NCBI RefSeq assembly: GCF_007994985.1
Contig: NZ_VOQF01000013.1
Span: 1 to 64,000 of the forward strand
From: Metabacillus litoralis
GTDB lineage: Bacteria > Bacillota > Bacilli > Bacillales > Bacillaceae
DNA: 64,000 bases
Direction: 5' to 3'
Below, piece by piece: positions 1 to 8,374 of the stretch. Within the stretch, counting starts at the first letter, position 1, and every line of letters starts with the position of its first letter. A model generated the notes under the pieces. That model saw nothing but the letters and a program-made list of their open reading frames with translations. It was not told where the DNA came from and did no database searches. The position numbers were made by a program, and so were the translations under genes.

Positions 1-628
1 AGTAGTTTTGCAAGGGGTTTAGCAAGAACACGTATATATGCACTCTTTTACTATTAAAAACTATTTTTGGTTAAGTGAAAACTATAGGGGGTTTTTATTT
101 ATTCAAAAATCAAACGCAAGTGTTGAAGAGCTAAACATATTATTTTTAACTCTACTATGTTAGTTGCTTTTCCGTTGGATATAATAACGGTTAGGAATAG
201 AGGGAGGAAACTGACTCTTATTCTTAAAGTCTCAACTTCGTGTAAAATATCTATTAACACAACTAAATAAAAGTAGATTAACGCGTCTCAAATCCTTGGT
301 AATAATGGGGTTGAGACGTTTTTTATTAGATCAGGTACTTAAAGATAAGTGTTATTAACACGTCTTGGGATAGAAACACCAGAATCCTTATGAAGGTCTT
401 ATCCGACTAGGAGTTGAAGAAGGAATTTTAACAGACGTATTTTAAAACAGCTTATTCAACAATAAAACCGCTGTTCTGGAATAAGGATAGAGCTGATTCT
501 TATTCTAGGGCAGGGCAAATATAAAAAACCTTCAAACTCAAAATTGGATATATATGTTAAAATATAATGAGATAACAAAAGAATAAAAGTTCGTAGAGGG
601 TATCTTAAAAGAAGAAGGGAGATTTAAT
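1..628. other. Gene-poor left edge
   Basis: No convincing gene is visible in this stretch. It contains one intrinsic terminator (listed separately) and, at about 352-445, two short plus-strand reading frames that join across a frameshift. They read LLTRLGIETPES and then EGLIRLGVEEGILTDVF before a stop, which looks like the tail of a decayed gene whose family I cannot name. The rest is AT-rich without a long open frame. Confidence 0.4.
284..325 (+). terminator. Intrinsic terminator
   Basis: The arms CGTCTCAA (284-291) and TTGAGACG (311-318) are perfectly complementary and are followed by a run of seven T residues on the plus strand. It probably ends a transcript that starts before the window. 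Confidence 0.75.
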
Positions 629-1036
629 TTGAGGAAACTTATTTTTTTCGTTCTTATTCTACTAATATTACTAACAGGATATAGCTTTTTTAATAATGCT
701 CCCCATAATGTTGAGCTAGGGAAGTCCATATATTCTATAGTAGAAGATGTAAATAATACTGAAATCAGTATTAACACTTTAGCTGATTTTGACTGGGATA
801 AAGGTTTCCTTTATACACCTTATAGTACCCAAAAAGGTATAGATGAGCAATTAGGTGTTCATTTTAAAGATCCTAGTAATATTGATTGGAGAGACGATAT
901 ATATCTTTTGGTTTTCATGAAAGATGATAAAGTTGTTCAATATGCAGAGGTGGATCGTCAAGGTGCTGATTTTAAATTAGGGGAAAAGGAGTACCTTACT
1001 CCTTCCGATGATGTGATATTTATAGAAAGATATTAA
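629..1036 (+). CDS. Small exported or membrane-anchored protein, unknown function
   Basis: The 135-residue product starts with MRK and then a hydrophobic stretch (about residues 4-22), so it is probably secreted or anchored by an N-terminal helix. There is no lipobox cysteine. The remainder is hydrophilic and acidic, with aromatic clusters (FDWDKG, NIDWRDD), and resembles small extracytoplasmic proteins of Bacillus that lack a known role. The start is supported by AGAAGGGAG ten or so bases upstream. I do not recognise a named family. It stands alone, next to decayed genes, in what looks like an accessory region. Confidence 0.6.
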   Translation: MRKLIFFVLILLILLTGYSFFNNAPHNVELGKSIYSIVEDVNNTEISINTLADFDWDKGFLYTPYSTQKGIDEQLGVHFKDPSNIDWRDDIYLLVFMKDDKVVQYAEVDRQGADFKLGEKEYLTPSDDVIFIERY

Positions 1037-1385
1037 AATTATTATTCATTATACTCTTCAACAAACGAGCGCTTATCTTGAATAAAGGTAAGTTCTTGTT
1101 CATTTTAAGGGAGATAATGGAGAAGAACTCTTATTAAGCGTAGACAATTACTGTGCAGCAAGTATTGTCATTATTTTCGTGAATATAATCAACAATTCTC
1201 TATGTTCTGTAATGATTTAAGTTAGAAGATGTGTGATATTGTGAAGCTTTTCACTTAAACTAACGGGCAGGATAGTTGAAATAGAGAGATGTAATATCTA
1301 TCTCTCTATTAAGTCTTAATTGATGACCACCGTGATGTTTTGTTGATTGCTAACGAAGCCGGTATATATAGCAAGGGGGAATAAA
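1037..1385. other. Intergenic region with a hairpin
   Basis: No open frame of note. At 1281-1310 the arms ATAGAGAGAT and ATCTCTCTAT form a 10-bp stem with a 9-base loop. There is no clear T-run after it on the plus strand, so it may be a weak terminator or an mRNA structure. The truncated DUF4926-like gene starts just after this region. Confidence 0.35.
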
Positions 1386-1508
1386 ATGAAACTATTTGAT
1401 GTCGTTAGAATAACAAAAGACAACTCAATTGAAGCCATCACCAAAGGGCAAATTGGGACAATTTTAGAAGTTTATGATGATAACCATTGCTCTAATGGAT
1501 GCGTCTGA
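1386..1508 (+). pseudogene. Truncated DUF4926-like gene
   Basis: The frame reads MKLFDVVRITKDN, then KGQIGTILEVYDD, and then runs into unrelated residues and a stop after 40 codons. Family knowledge: DUF4926 proteins are about 60-80 residues and begin with a KLFDVV..T.D...KG..GTI.EVY pattern. AAGGGGGA upstream gives a good ribosome binding site, so the start is real. The conserved sequence ends near 1484, where the sequence becomes the 3' end of a convergent recombinase fragment. The gene was therefore cut by a rearrangement, probably an insertion or deletion involving that recombinase. Confidence 0.6.
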
Positions 1509-2113
1509 TGTTTTGGTAGGGAAGCTTTATACCTTTTTAATAAAGGAATCATGATGGAATGGAGGGGGAGAAGACGTTCTTTTTTCCCCTTTCCATAAAC
1601 CAGAACCGTTTCATTATATAAATCGATTTGCTCCCATGACAGGTCAATTAGTTCCTGACGCCTCATACCTGTTGTGGCCAGCAACTTGAAAATCGCTTCA
1701 TTCCGAAGTGAGAGAGAGCGCTCATCTTGTTCTAGGTAGGAGAAAAGCTTTTTAACTTCTTCTAAGTTCATATAAACAGGAAGCCTCGTATCCATCTTCG
1801 GTGATTTTATACCAGCCATAAAGTCAGCAGACATCATCTGTTCTTTCAAACAGAACTGACAGAACGACTTTAAACTCGAGATTCGCCGGCGCATGGTCCT
1901 AGGCTGGATATGTCGCTTTAGGGTTTGATTTTGGATAAAGCGACGCACGAGGGAGGGGGTTAAATCTTCCAATACAGTCGAGCGTTTATGATCCTGAAGG
2001 AAACCAAGAAAGATTATTAAATCACTTTCATAGCTACTAATAGTATTGTGCGAATAATTTTGTTCAACTTCGAGATACAGTAAAAAATCATCTAAAGCTT
2101 GTTGAAATTCCAT
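1472..2113 (-). pseudogene. C-terminally truncated tyrosine recombinase
   Basis: The product is similar to XerC-type phage integrase family proteins. The N-terminal SAM-like core-binding domain is present (about residues 1-85: FLLYLEVEQNYSHNTISSYESDL). The catalytic domain starts normally and keeps the first arginine (TGMRRQEL) and the beta-hairpin lysine region (GKGKKERLLPL). It then stops at 213 residues, before the H-x-x-R, H/W and tyrosine nucleophile motifs, whereas intact family members run to about 300. It cannot be catalytically active. ATG at 2113 follows GGAGGAAC, which fixes the start. The 3' end abuts the broken DUF4926 gene. Confidence 0.8.
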
Positions 2114-2424
2114 AAAAAAGTTCCTCCAAATAATAATTATTTGGACGTACCAACAACTTATATCCCATCCCAAGACATTATCAGAACGTGACCGAATGTT
2201 ATGAGGAAGTTCCCCGGTAGTTATGGGTTGAGATTATTGGGAAGTAGAGCTCCGAAACTTCTCAATAACAGTTATTATGGGAAGTATCTCATTTTACAAA
2301 AATTTTAAATTCGTCTCAATACATTGAGTTAACTAGGTTTTTGAGATAATTTCAGCGAAAATGAACTAACTTCCTATAATATATATTATGTTCGGGGCGT
2401 TATAGAAAATGAACAAAAACGGGT
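2114..2424. other. Intergenic, nothing recognised
   Basis: AT-rich spacer between two minus-strand genes. I see no gene and no clear promoter or terminator here. Confidence 0.4.
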
Positions 2425-2796
2425 CTATTCAACCCGATATTTATAACTACTGTTTTTGATTTTTTTATAGTCAATAAAATCTACACTGTATTCCAAAACA
2501 TCATTTATAAAAAGGTTATTTGCATTTGCAAACTCTTTGACAGCAGCTAATAGCTCCTTATCATATGTTGTTTTGTATTGGACTCGGTCTTTAGGTCGTA
2601 AAGCTTTATTAAACGTAATAGTTCCTTGTGATAACAAGTTTTGTAAGCCGTTTTCGAGTAAATAATTTGGGTGGCTATCATATTCATCAGCTAATTTACT
2701 TAAATGTTCGATTAGTGATTTACTGATATTTGTTCTAAATTTAACTCTGTTTTGATCTGTTTTTTGGACTAATTTACCATCGATTAATTTCCACAT
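2425..2796 (-). CDS. Conserved Bacillus protein of unknown function
   Basis: The product is about 123 residues if it starts at MWKLIDGKLVQKTD (ATG at 2796); an in-frame upstream ATG at 2811 is also possible. The sequence contains KFRTNISKSLIEHLSKLADEYDSHPNYLLENGLQNLL, a beta strand followed by two helices. This is reminiscent of a ribbon-helix-helix DNA-binding fold, and a second similar stretch (YKTTYDKELLAAVKEFANANNLFINDVLEYSVDFI) follows. Two RHH-like halves in one chain would suggest a DNA-binding protein. That is inference from pattern only, and no function is established here. Confidence 0.6.
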   Translation of the reverse strand: MWKLIDGKLVQKTDQNRVKFRTNISKSLIEHLSKLADEYDSHPNYLLENGLQNLLSQGTITFNKALRPKDRVQYKTTYDKELLAAVKEFANANNLFINDVLEYSVDFIDYKKIKNSSYKYRVE

Positions 2797-2923
2797 TGCT
2801 TTAATCACCATCTTAATTCGAATAATTCTATTGGTCTATATTTGATCTTTCTCCAATAGTTTATAAAAAGAGCCGTGTTTTTTTAGAAATGGCTCATTTT
2901 TATAATAAAGGAGACATTAAACT

Positions 2924-3142
2924 ATGGCTATTGTACATTTTATTGAAGAAGGATCCATTGTGTTGACTCAGCTTTTAACTAATATACCTAATATAGATGA
3001 GACGATAAAAATTAAAGGTCGTAAAGGTAAGGTATTAAGTATTAAGGAAGTTGAAGAAAATCATTTCCATGTACTTGTATCTTTAGATAAACATCTTAAA
3101 AATCAGATAATCGAAAAAGATCCTAAAAAGAAAAAGAGATAA
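2924..3142 (+). CDS. Small conserved protein, unknown function
   Basis: 72 residues, starting at ATG 2924 after AAAGGAGA. The middle (IKIKGRKGKVLSIKEVEENHFHVLVSL) looks like a small beta-barrel of KOW/SH3 type, and the tail is very basic (KKKKR). It is compatible with a small RNA- or DNA-binding protein, but I do not recognise a named family. It is divergent from the preceding gene and convergent with the xerS-like gene. Confidence 0.55.
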   Translation: MAIVHFIEEGSIVLTQLLTNIPNIDETIKIKGRKGKVLSIKEVEENHFHVLVSLDKHLKNQIIEKDPKKKKR

Positions 3143-3156
3143 AATGAATTTCTGAT

Positions 3157-4236
3157 TTATTCTTTTGGCATATCCATTTTATCCACAGCGCTTCTTAAAT
3201 CATCATTTCTAATATGTGTATAAATCATTGTTGTTTGAATGGATGAATGCCCTAACTGTCTTCTTAATTTAGGAACATCGTTTATTTCAGCGTGATATCT
3301 TGTTGCAAAAGAATGTCGTAATTTATGTACGGAAAGGGAAGGTTTACCGAATGCTGTAGCATATTTTTCAACTATTTTCTCAATCGATCTACCGGTTAAC
3401 CTTCTCGATTTACCTTTTGGACCCATGGTTGCAGCAACAAATAATGCTTTATTATTTTTCTCTACTTGGTAGCGAGTTTCGCGGATTTTTAAGTACTCCT
3501 GTAAATCATCCATTGCAATGTTACTGAAGTAGACGTATTGTTCTTTGTTACCTTTACGAATGACTCGTGCAGAGAACTTTTTGAAATCTATATCGTCTAA
3601 ATCAAGGTTTACAACCTCTGAAAGACGTAATCCAGAGCCTAAAATTAATGAAACGATCGATGTGTCACGCTCTTTATTTAACGTATAAAAGTTTACTAGT
3701 TTTTTATTATCTTTTATAAATTCTCCATAGTCATTGGCTATAAATCTTCTGAAATTCTCATATTCATCACCAAGCAAAATTTTGCCTTCCATTTTATTTG
3801 CGATTGTTTCCATGCTATCTTTTAGTTCATTAAATTCAATTTTTGCCATCACATTGCGGTTAAGATAGGGTTGTAGATCGCGAGTTTCAGCAATGTTTTG
3901 CAGGTAATTAAATAACGACTTTAATGCAGATAATTTACGATTAACTGTGATTTCTTTGTTATGTAATTGGCATTGTAGAGCATGTAAAAAACCTTCAACT
4001 TGCTGAACGGTTAGTTTTTCTAAAAGCTCTAATGGGATATCAGTTGCTTTTCCTTCATAAAGCTGCTCAGCCATAATCCAGTTAAAGAAAATTTTATAAT
4101 CATGGCAATAGTTGAGTAATGATGCAGCAGATAGCTTACGGCGTTTGTGATCGATATATTCTTCAACATACCACGGTAATTCCTTTAGTAGTGTTTGGAG
4201 TTTTTTATAATGTTGCTGTTGTGATTCATTTGCCAT
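3157..4236 (-). CDS. xerS: Tyrosine recombinase XerS-like
   Basis: 359-residue site-specific recombinase. All catalytic motifs are present: Arg in GSGLRLSEVVNL, Lys in RKGNKEQYVYF, HKLRHSFATR, and LGHSSIQTTMIYTHI with the tyrosine nucleophile. The long N-terminal part (WYVEEYIDHKRRKLSAASLLNYCHDYKIFFNWI) is typical of XerS, the single-recombinase dimer-resolution enzyme of streptococci, which also occurs in some Bacillus. ATG at 4236 has GAGGTG six bases upstream; the GTG at 4245 overlaps that binding site and is less likely. It may act in dimer resolution, or belong to a mobile region together with the broken recombinase nearby. Confidence 0.85.
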   Translation of the reverse strand: MANESQQQHYKKLQTLLKELPWYVEEYIDHKRRKLSAASLLNYCHDYKIFFNWIMAEQLYEGKATDIPLELLEKLTVQQVEGFLHALQCQLHNKEITVNRKLSALKSLFNYLQNIAETRDLQPYLNRNVMAKIEFNELKDSMETIANKMEGKILLGDEYENFRRFIANDYGEFIKDNKKLVNFYTLNKERDTSIVSLILGSGLRLSEVVNLDLDDIDFKKFSARVIRKGNKEQYVYFSNIAMDDLQEYLKIRETRYQVEKNNKALFVAATMGPKGKSRRLTGRSIEKIVEKYATAFGKPSLSVHKLRHSFATRYHAEINDVPKLRRQLGHSSIQTTMIYTHIRNDDLRSAVDKMDMPKE

Positions 4237-4288
4237 AATTTTCACCTCGATAATTCTATTGTACCTTAAAAAGTGAATTTTGTGTAAT

Positions 4289-4320
4289 TTATTACGTCAA
4301 ATTTATATTTTACGTAATAA
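4289..4320. promoter_or_regulatory. Inverted repeat upstream of xerS-like gene
   Basis: The arms TTATTACGT (4289-4297) and ACGTAATAA (4312-4320) are perfectly complementary with a 14-bp spacer, about 55-85 bp upstream of the recombinase start. It could be an operator or a recombinase binding site; its centre is very AT-rich. Function is inferred only from position and symmetry. Confidence 0.4.
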
Positions 4321-4379
4321 TGTATTTGTTTAATTGTACATACCTTTTGTCACACAAACATCTATTTTATTAAAAATCC

Positions 4380-4420
4380 TATGACACAAAAATTTAAACT
4401 AATAAATTCTTTGTGTCATA
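4380..4420 (-). terminator. Hairpin downstream of membrane protein gene
   Basis: Perfect 11-bp arms TATGACACAAA (4380-4390) and TTTGTGTCATA (4410-4420) with a 19-base loop lie 40 bases beyond the stop codon of the upstream minus-strand gene. Reading on the minus strand, GGATTTTTAAT follows, a weak T-run. It is a likely terminator, though the stem is also symmetrical enough to be a protein site. Confidence 0.5.
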
Positions 4421-4459
4421 TCAATCTTCTTTATAACTATGAATCGACAGTTAATGTAT

Positions 4460-5674
4460 TTAACGAAATTTCAATTCAAGAATTTCCCTTGTTTCTCCTT
4501 CTAATGTAAACTCCATTATGTGAGGAGCATCACCATAGGGATTTTCGACTGTTACCTCCCATAAATTATCATGTTCGTTTTGTGTGATAGTAGTTAAAGG
4601 TGTTTCTTTCAAAGTCATCATATATTCTGACTCCTGCACCTTCTCTTCAACACCATCTTTAATAAGAATAAATTCCCCATTTTCCTCGAACCCAATAAAA
4701 TCACCAATATGCTTCATGAGCCAATCATCAATCTCAGGTGATTTATGTCTAGCTGCATCTATAACTGAGGATTCAGTTAGTTCTACCTCATGTTTTAGCA
4801 TATCTAGCAAGAACCGTTCGTCATGTTTACAATCATATAGACTATGGTATTCGTCTATTTTATTACCTTTGCATAAATCTACCACAATTGCTTGTACTGG
4901 AAGTTGGTTGTTATCAATCTTATTTTTGCCTGCTGTGTTTATTTGGAAATTTTCATTTCCTTTATCATTATAGTTAACACGCCGACCGTCTGTTATAAGC
5001 TGAATATACTTGTACCCTTCAAAGTCAAGCATTGAATCTGTAACGATGTCAAGATTACCAAGCACGAGCTTTGCATCTGTATACATATAATTATTCTGGT
5101 ACTCGTCCTCTTTAACCTTTTGCCTTTTTACTTCAAGACGTCTCCTGTCATTAGAAAGATCAATGTTATAGTAGTTTACCGTTCCTTCATAATTTTGCTC
5201 TACAAGCTCTATCTTAAACCTTTCATACGTTCCATCTTCAACAATGGTTAAATCAAGCTCACTTAATTCAATGCTATTATCATTCATATTCAGCTGATCG
5301 CTTAGATTCTCTATTTCCTCTTCCAAGCTTCCACTATAAAAATTTGTATCTAATAAATCAACATGAAGAGTCCTTTCATAGATCATATTTTCAATTCGAG
5401 GAATAAATATACCGAGCATAAAAATGACTAATCCAACATAGGCTGCCAAATTTTTCGTCTTAGCATTAACTTTAGGTTGACGGAAAAACAATAGAAAAAC
5501 AGCAAAACCTAATGGTAGCTTAAGTCCATTTAAATCCAGCATAAAGGCTCCAAGAAAAGTAAATCCAAATAACTTTAGAAGTAAAAGTGATTCCTCCTCT
5601 TTTGATTTTCGATAAAATACCAGTATAAGGACGATGGTGGAAATGAAGATAATTAATTGTACTGTGTTGTTCAT
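4460..5674 (-). CDS. Membrane protein with large soluble C-terminal domain
   Basis: About 404 residues. Hydrophobic segments lie at roughly 6-22, 34-62 (probably two helices) and 78-95, and the remaining 300 residues are hydrophilic and acidic, probably outside the membrane. I do not recognise a family. It is flanked by copZ and the recombinase genes, and it appears to be transcribed alone. Two adjacent ATG codons (5677 and 5674) can start it. Confidence 0.6.
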   Translation of the reverse strand: MNNTVQLIIFISTIVLILVFYRKSKEEESLLLLKLFGFTFLGAFMLDLNGLKLPLGFAVFLLFFRQPKVNAKTKNLAAYVGLVIFMLGIFIPRIENMIYERTLHVDLLDTNFYSGSLEEEIENLSDQLNMNDNSIELSELDLTIVEDGTYERFKIELVEQNYEGTVNYYNIDLSNDRRRLEVKRQKVKEDEYQNNYMYTDAKLVLGNLDIVTDSMLDFEGYKYIQLITDGRRVNYNDKGNENFQINTAGKNKIDNNQLPVQAIVVDLCKGNKIDEYHSLYDCKHDERFLLDMLKHEVELTESSVIDAARHKSPEIDDWLMKHIGDFIGFEENGEFILIKDGVEEKVQESEYMMTLKETPLTTITQNEHDNLWEVTVENPYGDAPHIMEFTLEGETREILELKFR

Positions 5675-5800
5675 CATGCCCTCGCTTTTTATTCTTTTTT
5701 TCTAATTATTTCAAATCCTATGAAATATAACAATACTATTCTAATCGATCCTCAAGATTTGCTGTAGTTATTATACATTTGATAACAAACTTTCGATACA

Positions 5801-5846
5801 AAAAAGCCGTGAATTCAACTATCACTTGTTGAATTCACGGCTTTTT
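5801..5846. terminator. Bidirectional intrinsic terminator after copZ
   Basis: A nearly perfect 19-bp stem (5801-5819 with 5828-5846) built on AAAAAGCCGTGAATTCAAC, with an 8-base loop and poly-A/poly-T on the two sides. It lies 18 bases after the copZ stop codon and ends the minus-strand transcript. Confidence 0.9.
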
Positions 5847-5863
5847 AATGGTTTAAATATACA

Positions 5864-6073
5864 TTAACTTTCAACTTCATATCCTTGTTCTTCAATTGCC
5901 TCTTTCAGTTTATCTAGTGAAACACTATCAACATTATATTCAATAAAGACATTCTCTTTCTCTAAATCAACCAATAATCTTTCAACACCATTTAATGTTC
6001 CAACGTTTTCTTCAATGCTCTTTACACAATGATCACATGACATTCCCTTTACTTTTAACGAAACCTTTTCCAT
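5864..6073 (-). CDS. copZ: Copper chaperone CopZ
   Basis: 69-residue heavy-metal-associated domain protein. The Cu(I)-binding motif GMSCDHC (residues 10-16) and the beta-alpha-beta-beta-alpha-beta pattern ending EAIEEQGYEVE are typical of CopZ, which hands Cu(I) to the P-type ATPase CopA. The start follows GGGAGATGATGGT. Unusually, no copA or csoR is adjacent here. It is preceded at short distance by a small gene of unknown function that is probably co-transcribed. Confidence 0.9.
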   Translation of the reverse strand: MEKVSLKVKGMSCDHCVKSIEENVGTLNGVERLLVDLEKENVFIEYNVDSVSLDKLKEAIEEQGYEVES

Positions 6074-6092
6074 ACCATCATCTCCCTTTAAT

Positions 6093-6320
6093 TTATATGT
6101 TCTTCTTTACCTCTTCTCTAAGAAATTCAATCATATTTTCTGATAAATTAGCAGGCAAGGATGTTTCTTCTTCAAAAAGCCAGGTGTTTACTACTTCTAG
6201 ATCTGATTTTTTAAACGTAATACTATAATCTTTGTGGTTGTGAGTAAAATCTGTAGTGACAGATTCTTCACCATTAAAGTCATCATCAATAATCATGTGA
6301 GTTATTTCTAAATTGTCCAT
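6093..6320 (-). CDS. Small acidic protein upstream of copZ
   Basis: 75 residues from ATG 6320, which has AAAGGAG at nine bases; a closer in-frame ATG at 6326 is badly spaced. The sequence is acidic with a compact beta-rich start and an alpha tail (NMIEFLREEVKKNI). No metal motif or named domain is seen. It lies 19 bases upstream of copZ on the same strand, so they are probably one operon. Confidence 0.55.
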   Translation of the reverse strand: MDNLEITHMIIDDDFNGEESVTTDFTHNHKDYSITFKKSDLEVVNTWLFEEETSLPANLSENMIEFLREEVKKNI

Positions 6321-6453
6321 TATCATAATCTCCTTTTGTATTTCTTTTATATAGAATGGACGAATAGAAGATCTTTATTCAGTTTGAAAATAAAAAACAA
6401 ACCACATCATTTTGGGGTTGTTTTTTTATGTTACTATTTTCCTTATCTATAAG

Positions 6454-6613
6454 GGCTGTTTTCGTAAACTTTGTTGCTTTTAATAACCTAAAGGAAACCT
6501 CACTGTATGCAGTCTAGTGGCATCTTTTCTTCTTTAAATACCTTTTAGCGTTAAACACACAGTTTTAAACAGATTATTAGGGCATATTAGCAACAATCTT
6601 TGAGAAAAGAGCC
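6454..6613 (+). mobile_element. MITE-like element, copy A
   Basis: 160-bp non-coding element. It starts GGCTGTTTTCGTAAAC and ends AGAAAAGAGCC, so its two ends are imperfect inverted repeats of about 25 bp that both carry an internal TTGTTGCT/AGCAACAA. It is flanked by a perfect 8-bp duplication TCTATAAG (6446-6453 and 6614-6621), a direct sign of transposition. Related copies occur at about 27331, 45506 and 58867. An 8-bp duplication with GG..CC ends fits elements moved by transposases of the ISL3 or IS1595 families; no transposase is present in the window. Confidence 0.85.
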
Positions 6614-6784
6614 TCTATAAGAAACATTGTTGTATTGTGAGCAATGAAATTACCGTTTAATTTTTGGTATTTCATGTGGTAGGAACTTGTTATTTGTTAA
6701 AACTTCCACCCTTTAGAAACTACTTCAAAAGCTTCAGCATATTTTTTTTATCGTATTTATATTTTCCACTTCAGGATCAAGCGT

Positions 6785-6840
6785 AAAGTTGAACGATTAC
6801 CACTTAAAGTTGAATGATTATGATAAAAAGTTGAACGATT
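6785..6840. repeat. Three 21-bp-spaced direct repeats
   Basis: AAAGTTGAACGATT (6785), AAAGTTGAATGATT (6806) and AAAGTTGAACGATT (6827) recur with an exact period of 21 bp, about two helical turns. The intervening bases differ. No gene lies immediately downstream, so a protein-binding array or relic repeat are both possible. Confidence 0.7.
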
Positions 6841-6867
6841 CCAAAATGGATGCCTGAATACAAAGAA

Positions 6868-6904
6868 AAAAAGAGTCAATCTACATCATAGATTGACTCT
6901 TTTT
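6868..6904 (-). terminator. Terminator after MFS gene
   Basis: Perfect 14-bp arms around AAAAAGAGTCAATC (6868-6881 and 6891-6904) with a 9-base loop and flanking A/T runs. It lies 60 bases beyond the stop of the minus-strand transporter gene. Confidence 0.9.
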
Positions 6905-6964
6905 GGTTAGTTACTTATATTTCTTTTCAATAACAGATTCATTTTTGTTTGCTGCTTCTGTTTT

Positions 6965-8374
6965 TTAAAGTGATTGCTGCTTTTTTTCATTAGTTTGATT
7001 GCTTTTAATAAAAAATGCAAAAATCAATCCAATTAATGAAAGTACTGCGACAACAATAAAGGCGATGTTAGCTCCAAAAATGTCAGGGTGCAAAACATTG
7101 GGTTTTTGTTCAGCAAGAGTTTCTGTAGTTGTCATTACAGTTACAAGTATCGCTGTACCAACTGAAGCTGCGACCATTCTAATCGTGTTATCCATTGCAG
7201 CTCCATGTGGAATAAGTCGCTTTGGAAGCTGGTTTAAAGCTGCAGTTTGAACTGGCATTAAGACCATAGCTAAACCAAACATTCTTACACCATACATAAC
7301 AGTAATGTATGTGAAAGTTGTTTCTGTATCAAGACTTGAGAAGGCAAACGTTGAAATGGTTAAAATCGTTAAGCCAGAAATAACTAACCAGCGAGCCCCT
7401 ATTTTATCAAAAACACGACCTATAATCGGTGAAAGTATTCCCGTAACTAGAGCACCAGGCAATAAAGCTAGGCCTGCTTCAAATGCTGTAAAATCACGCA
7501 TATCCTGCATGAATAATGGAATAATCGTTTCAACGCCAATCAATCCCATAAAAGTAATCATCCCGATTATAACGGCAAAAGGGAAAATCGAGTATTTGAA
7601 CACTCTAAATTCAAGCATTGGATGCTCTAAATGTAGCTGTCTTGTTATAAACAAAATCAGTGATATGATACCAACACTAACAGTTACTAAGGTGATGGGA
7701 TTCAACCAACCGTTGTTTCCAGCAGATGTAAACCCATAAAGTAGACCTCCAAAACCTAAGGTTGAAAAGATAATTGATAAAATATCTAATTTTGGTTTTG
7801 TGATCTCTGTTACGTTTTTTAAGGCAAATATGGCAATTAGTATATCTATAATAGCAATAGGTAATATGATTAAAAATAAGACTCTCCAAGAATAATGTGA
7901 AGTGACCCAGCCTGACAGAGCAGGACCAATTGCTGGTGCAAAGGAGATAACAAGTCCGATAAGCCCCATTGCAGCTCCACGTTTATTTATCGGGAAAATC
8001 ATTAAAAATACAGTCGTCATAAGAGGAAGCATAACACCAGCTCCACTAGATTGAATCACTCTACCCAATAATAAAACCTCAAAATTCGGAGCAATCGCAG
8101 CAACTAAAGTTCCAAAAGCAAAAACACTCATAGCGGTGATAAAAAGCTGCCTTGTTGTAAATTTCTCTAATAAAAATGCGCTAATTGGAATCATAATCCC
8201 ATTCACACACATAAACACAGTTGTTAGCCACTGTGCACTATTTGCAGTAACACCCATCTCTTTCATAATTGGCGGAATAGCCGTTATCATTAATGTTTGA
8301 TTTAATATGGCAATAAATGAGCCTGCAAGAAGCAGTACGACAATTGTCGTTTTATTATAGCTTGATGATACCAT
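6965..8374 (-). CDS. MFS transporter, DHA2 (EmrB/QacA-like) family
   Basis: About 469 residues with roughly 14 hydrophobic segments, as in the 14-TM drug:H+ antiporter family. Visible family signatures are LNQTLMITAIPPIMKEMGV in TM1 and GRVIQSSGAGVMLPLMTTVFL. It probably exports drugs or other lipophilic compounds across the cytoplasmic membrane. ATG at 8374 with AAGGG eight bases upstream is preferred over the TTG at 8413. It is a single-gene unit with no adjacent regulator. The substrate cannot be read from sequence. Confidence 0.85.
   Translation of the reverse strand: MVSSSYNKTTIVVLLLAGSFIAILNQTLMITAIPPIMKEMGVTANSAQWLTTVFMCVNGIMIPISAFLLEKFTTRQLFITAMSVFAFGTLVAAIAPNFEVLLLGRVIQSSGAGVMLPLMTTVFLMIFPINKRGAAMGLIGLVISFAPAIGPALSGWVTSHYSWRVLFLIILPIAIIDILIAIFALKNVTEITKPKLDILSIIFSTLGFGGLLYGFTSAGNNGWLNPITLVTVSVGIISLILFITRQLHLEHPMLEFRVFKYSIFPFAVIIGMITFMGLIGVETIIPLFMQDMRDFTAFEAGLALLPGALVTGILSPIIGRVFDKIGARWLVISGLTILTISTFAFSSLDTETTFTYITVMYGVRMFGLAMVLMPVQTAALNQLPKRLIPHGAAMDNTIRMVAASVGTAILVTVMTTTETLAEQKPNVLHPDIFGANIAFIVVAVLSLIGLIFAFFIKSNQTNEKKQQSL

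Larger units (their letters stand above)
6327..6964. other. Long intergenic region with repeats
   Basis: No gene is supported here. The region holds a GC-poor hairpin with a T-run at about 6395-6428, mobile-element copy A (6454-6613), three 21-bp direct repeats (6785-6840) and a terminator (6868-6904). These are listed separately. Confidence 0.6.

Noticed and set aside
3157-4236. XerS-like gene as a phage integrase of an intact mobile element
   Set aside because: It has full XerS-type length and motifs but no attachment-site duplication or cargo boundary could be seen.
4584-4973. 129-codon Ser-rich plus-strand frame
   Set aside because: It is antisense to the membrane protein gene and has no binding site.
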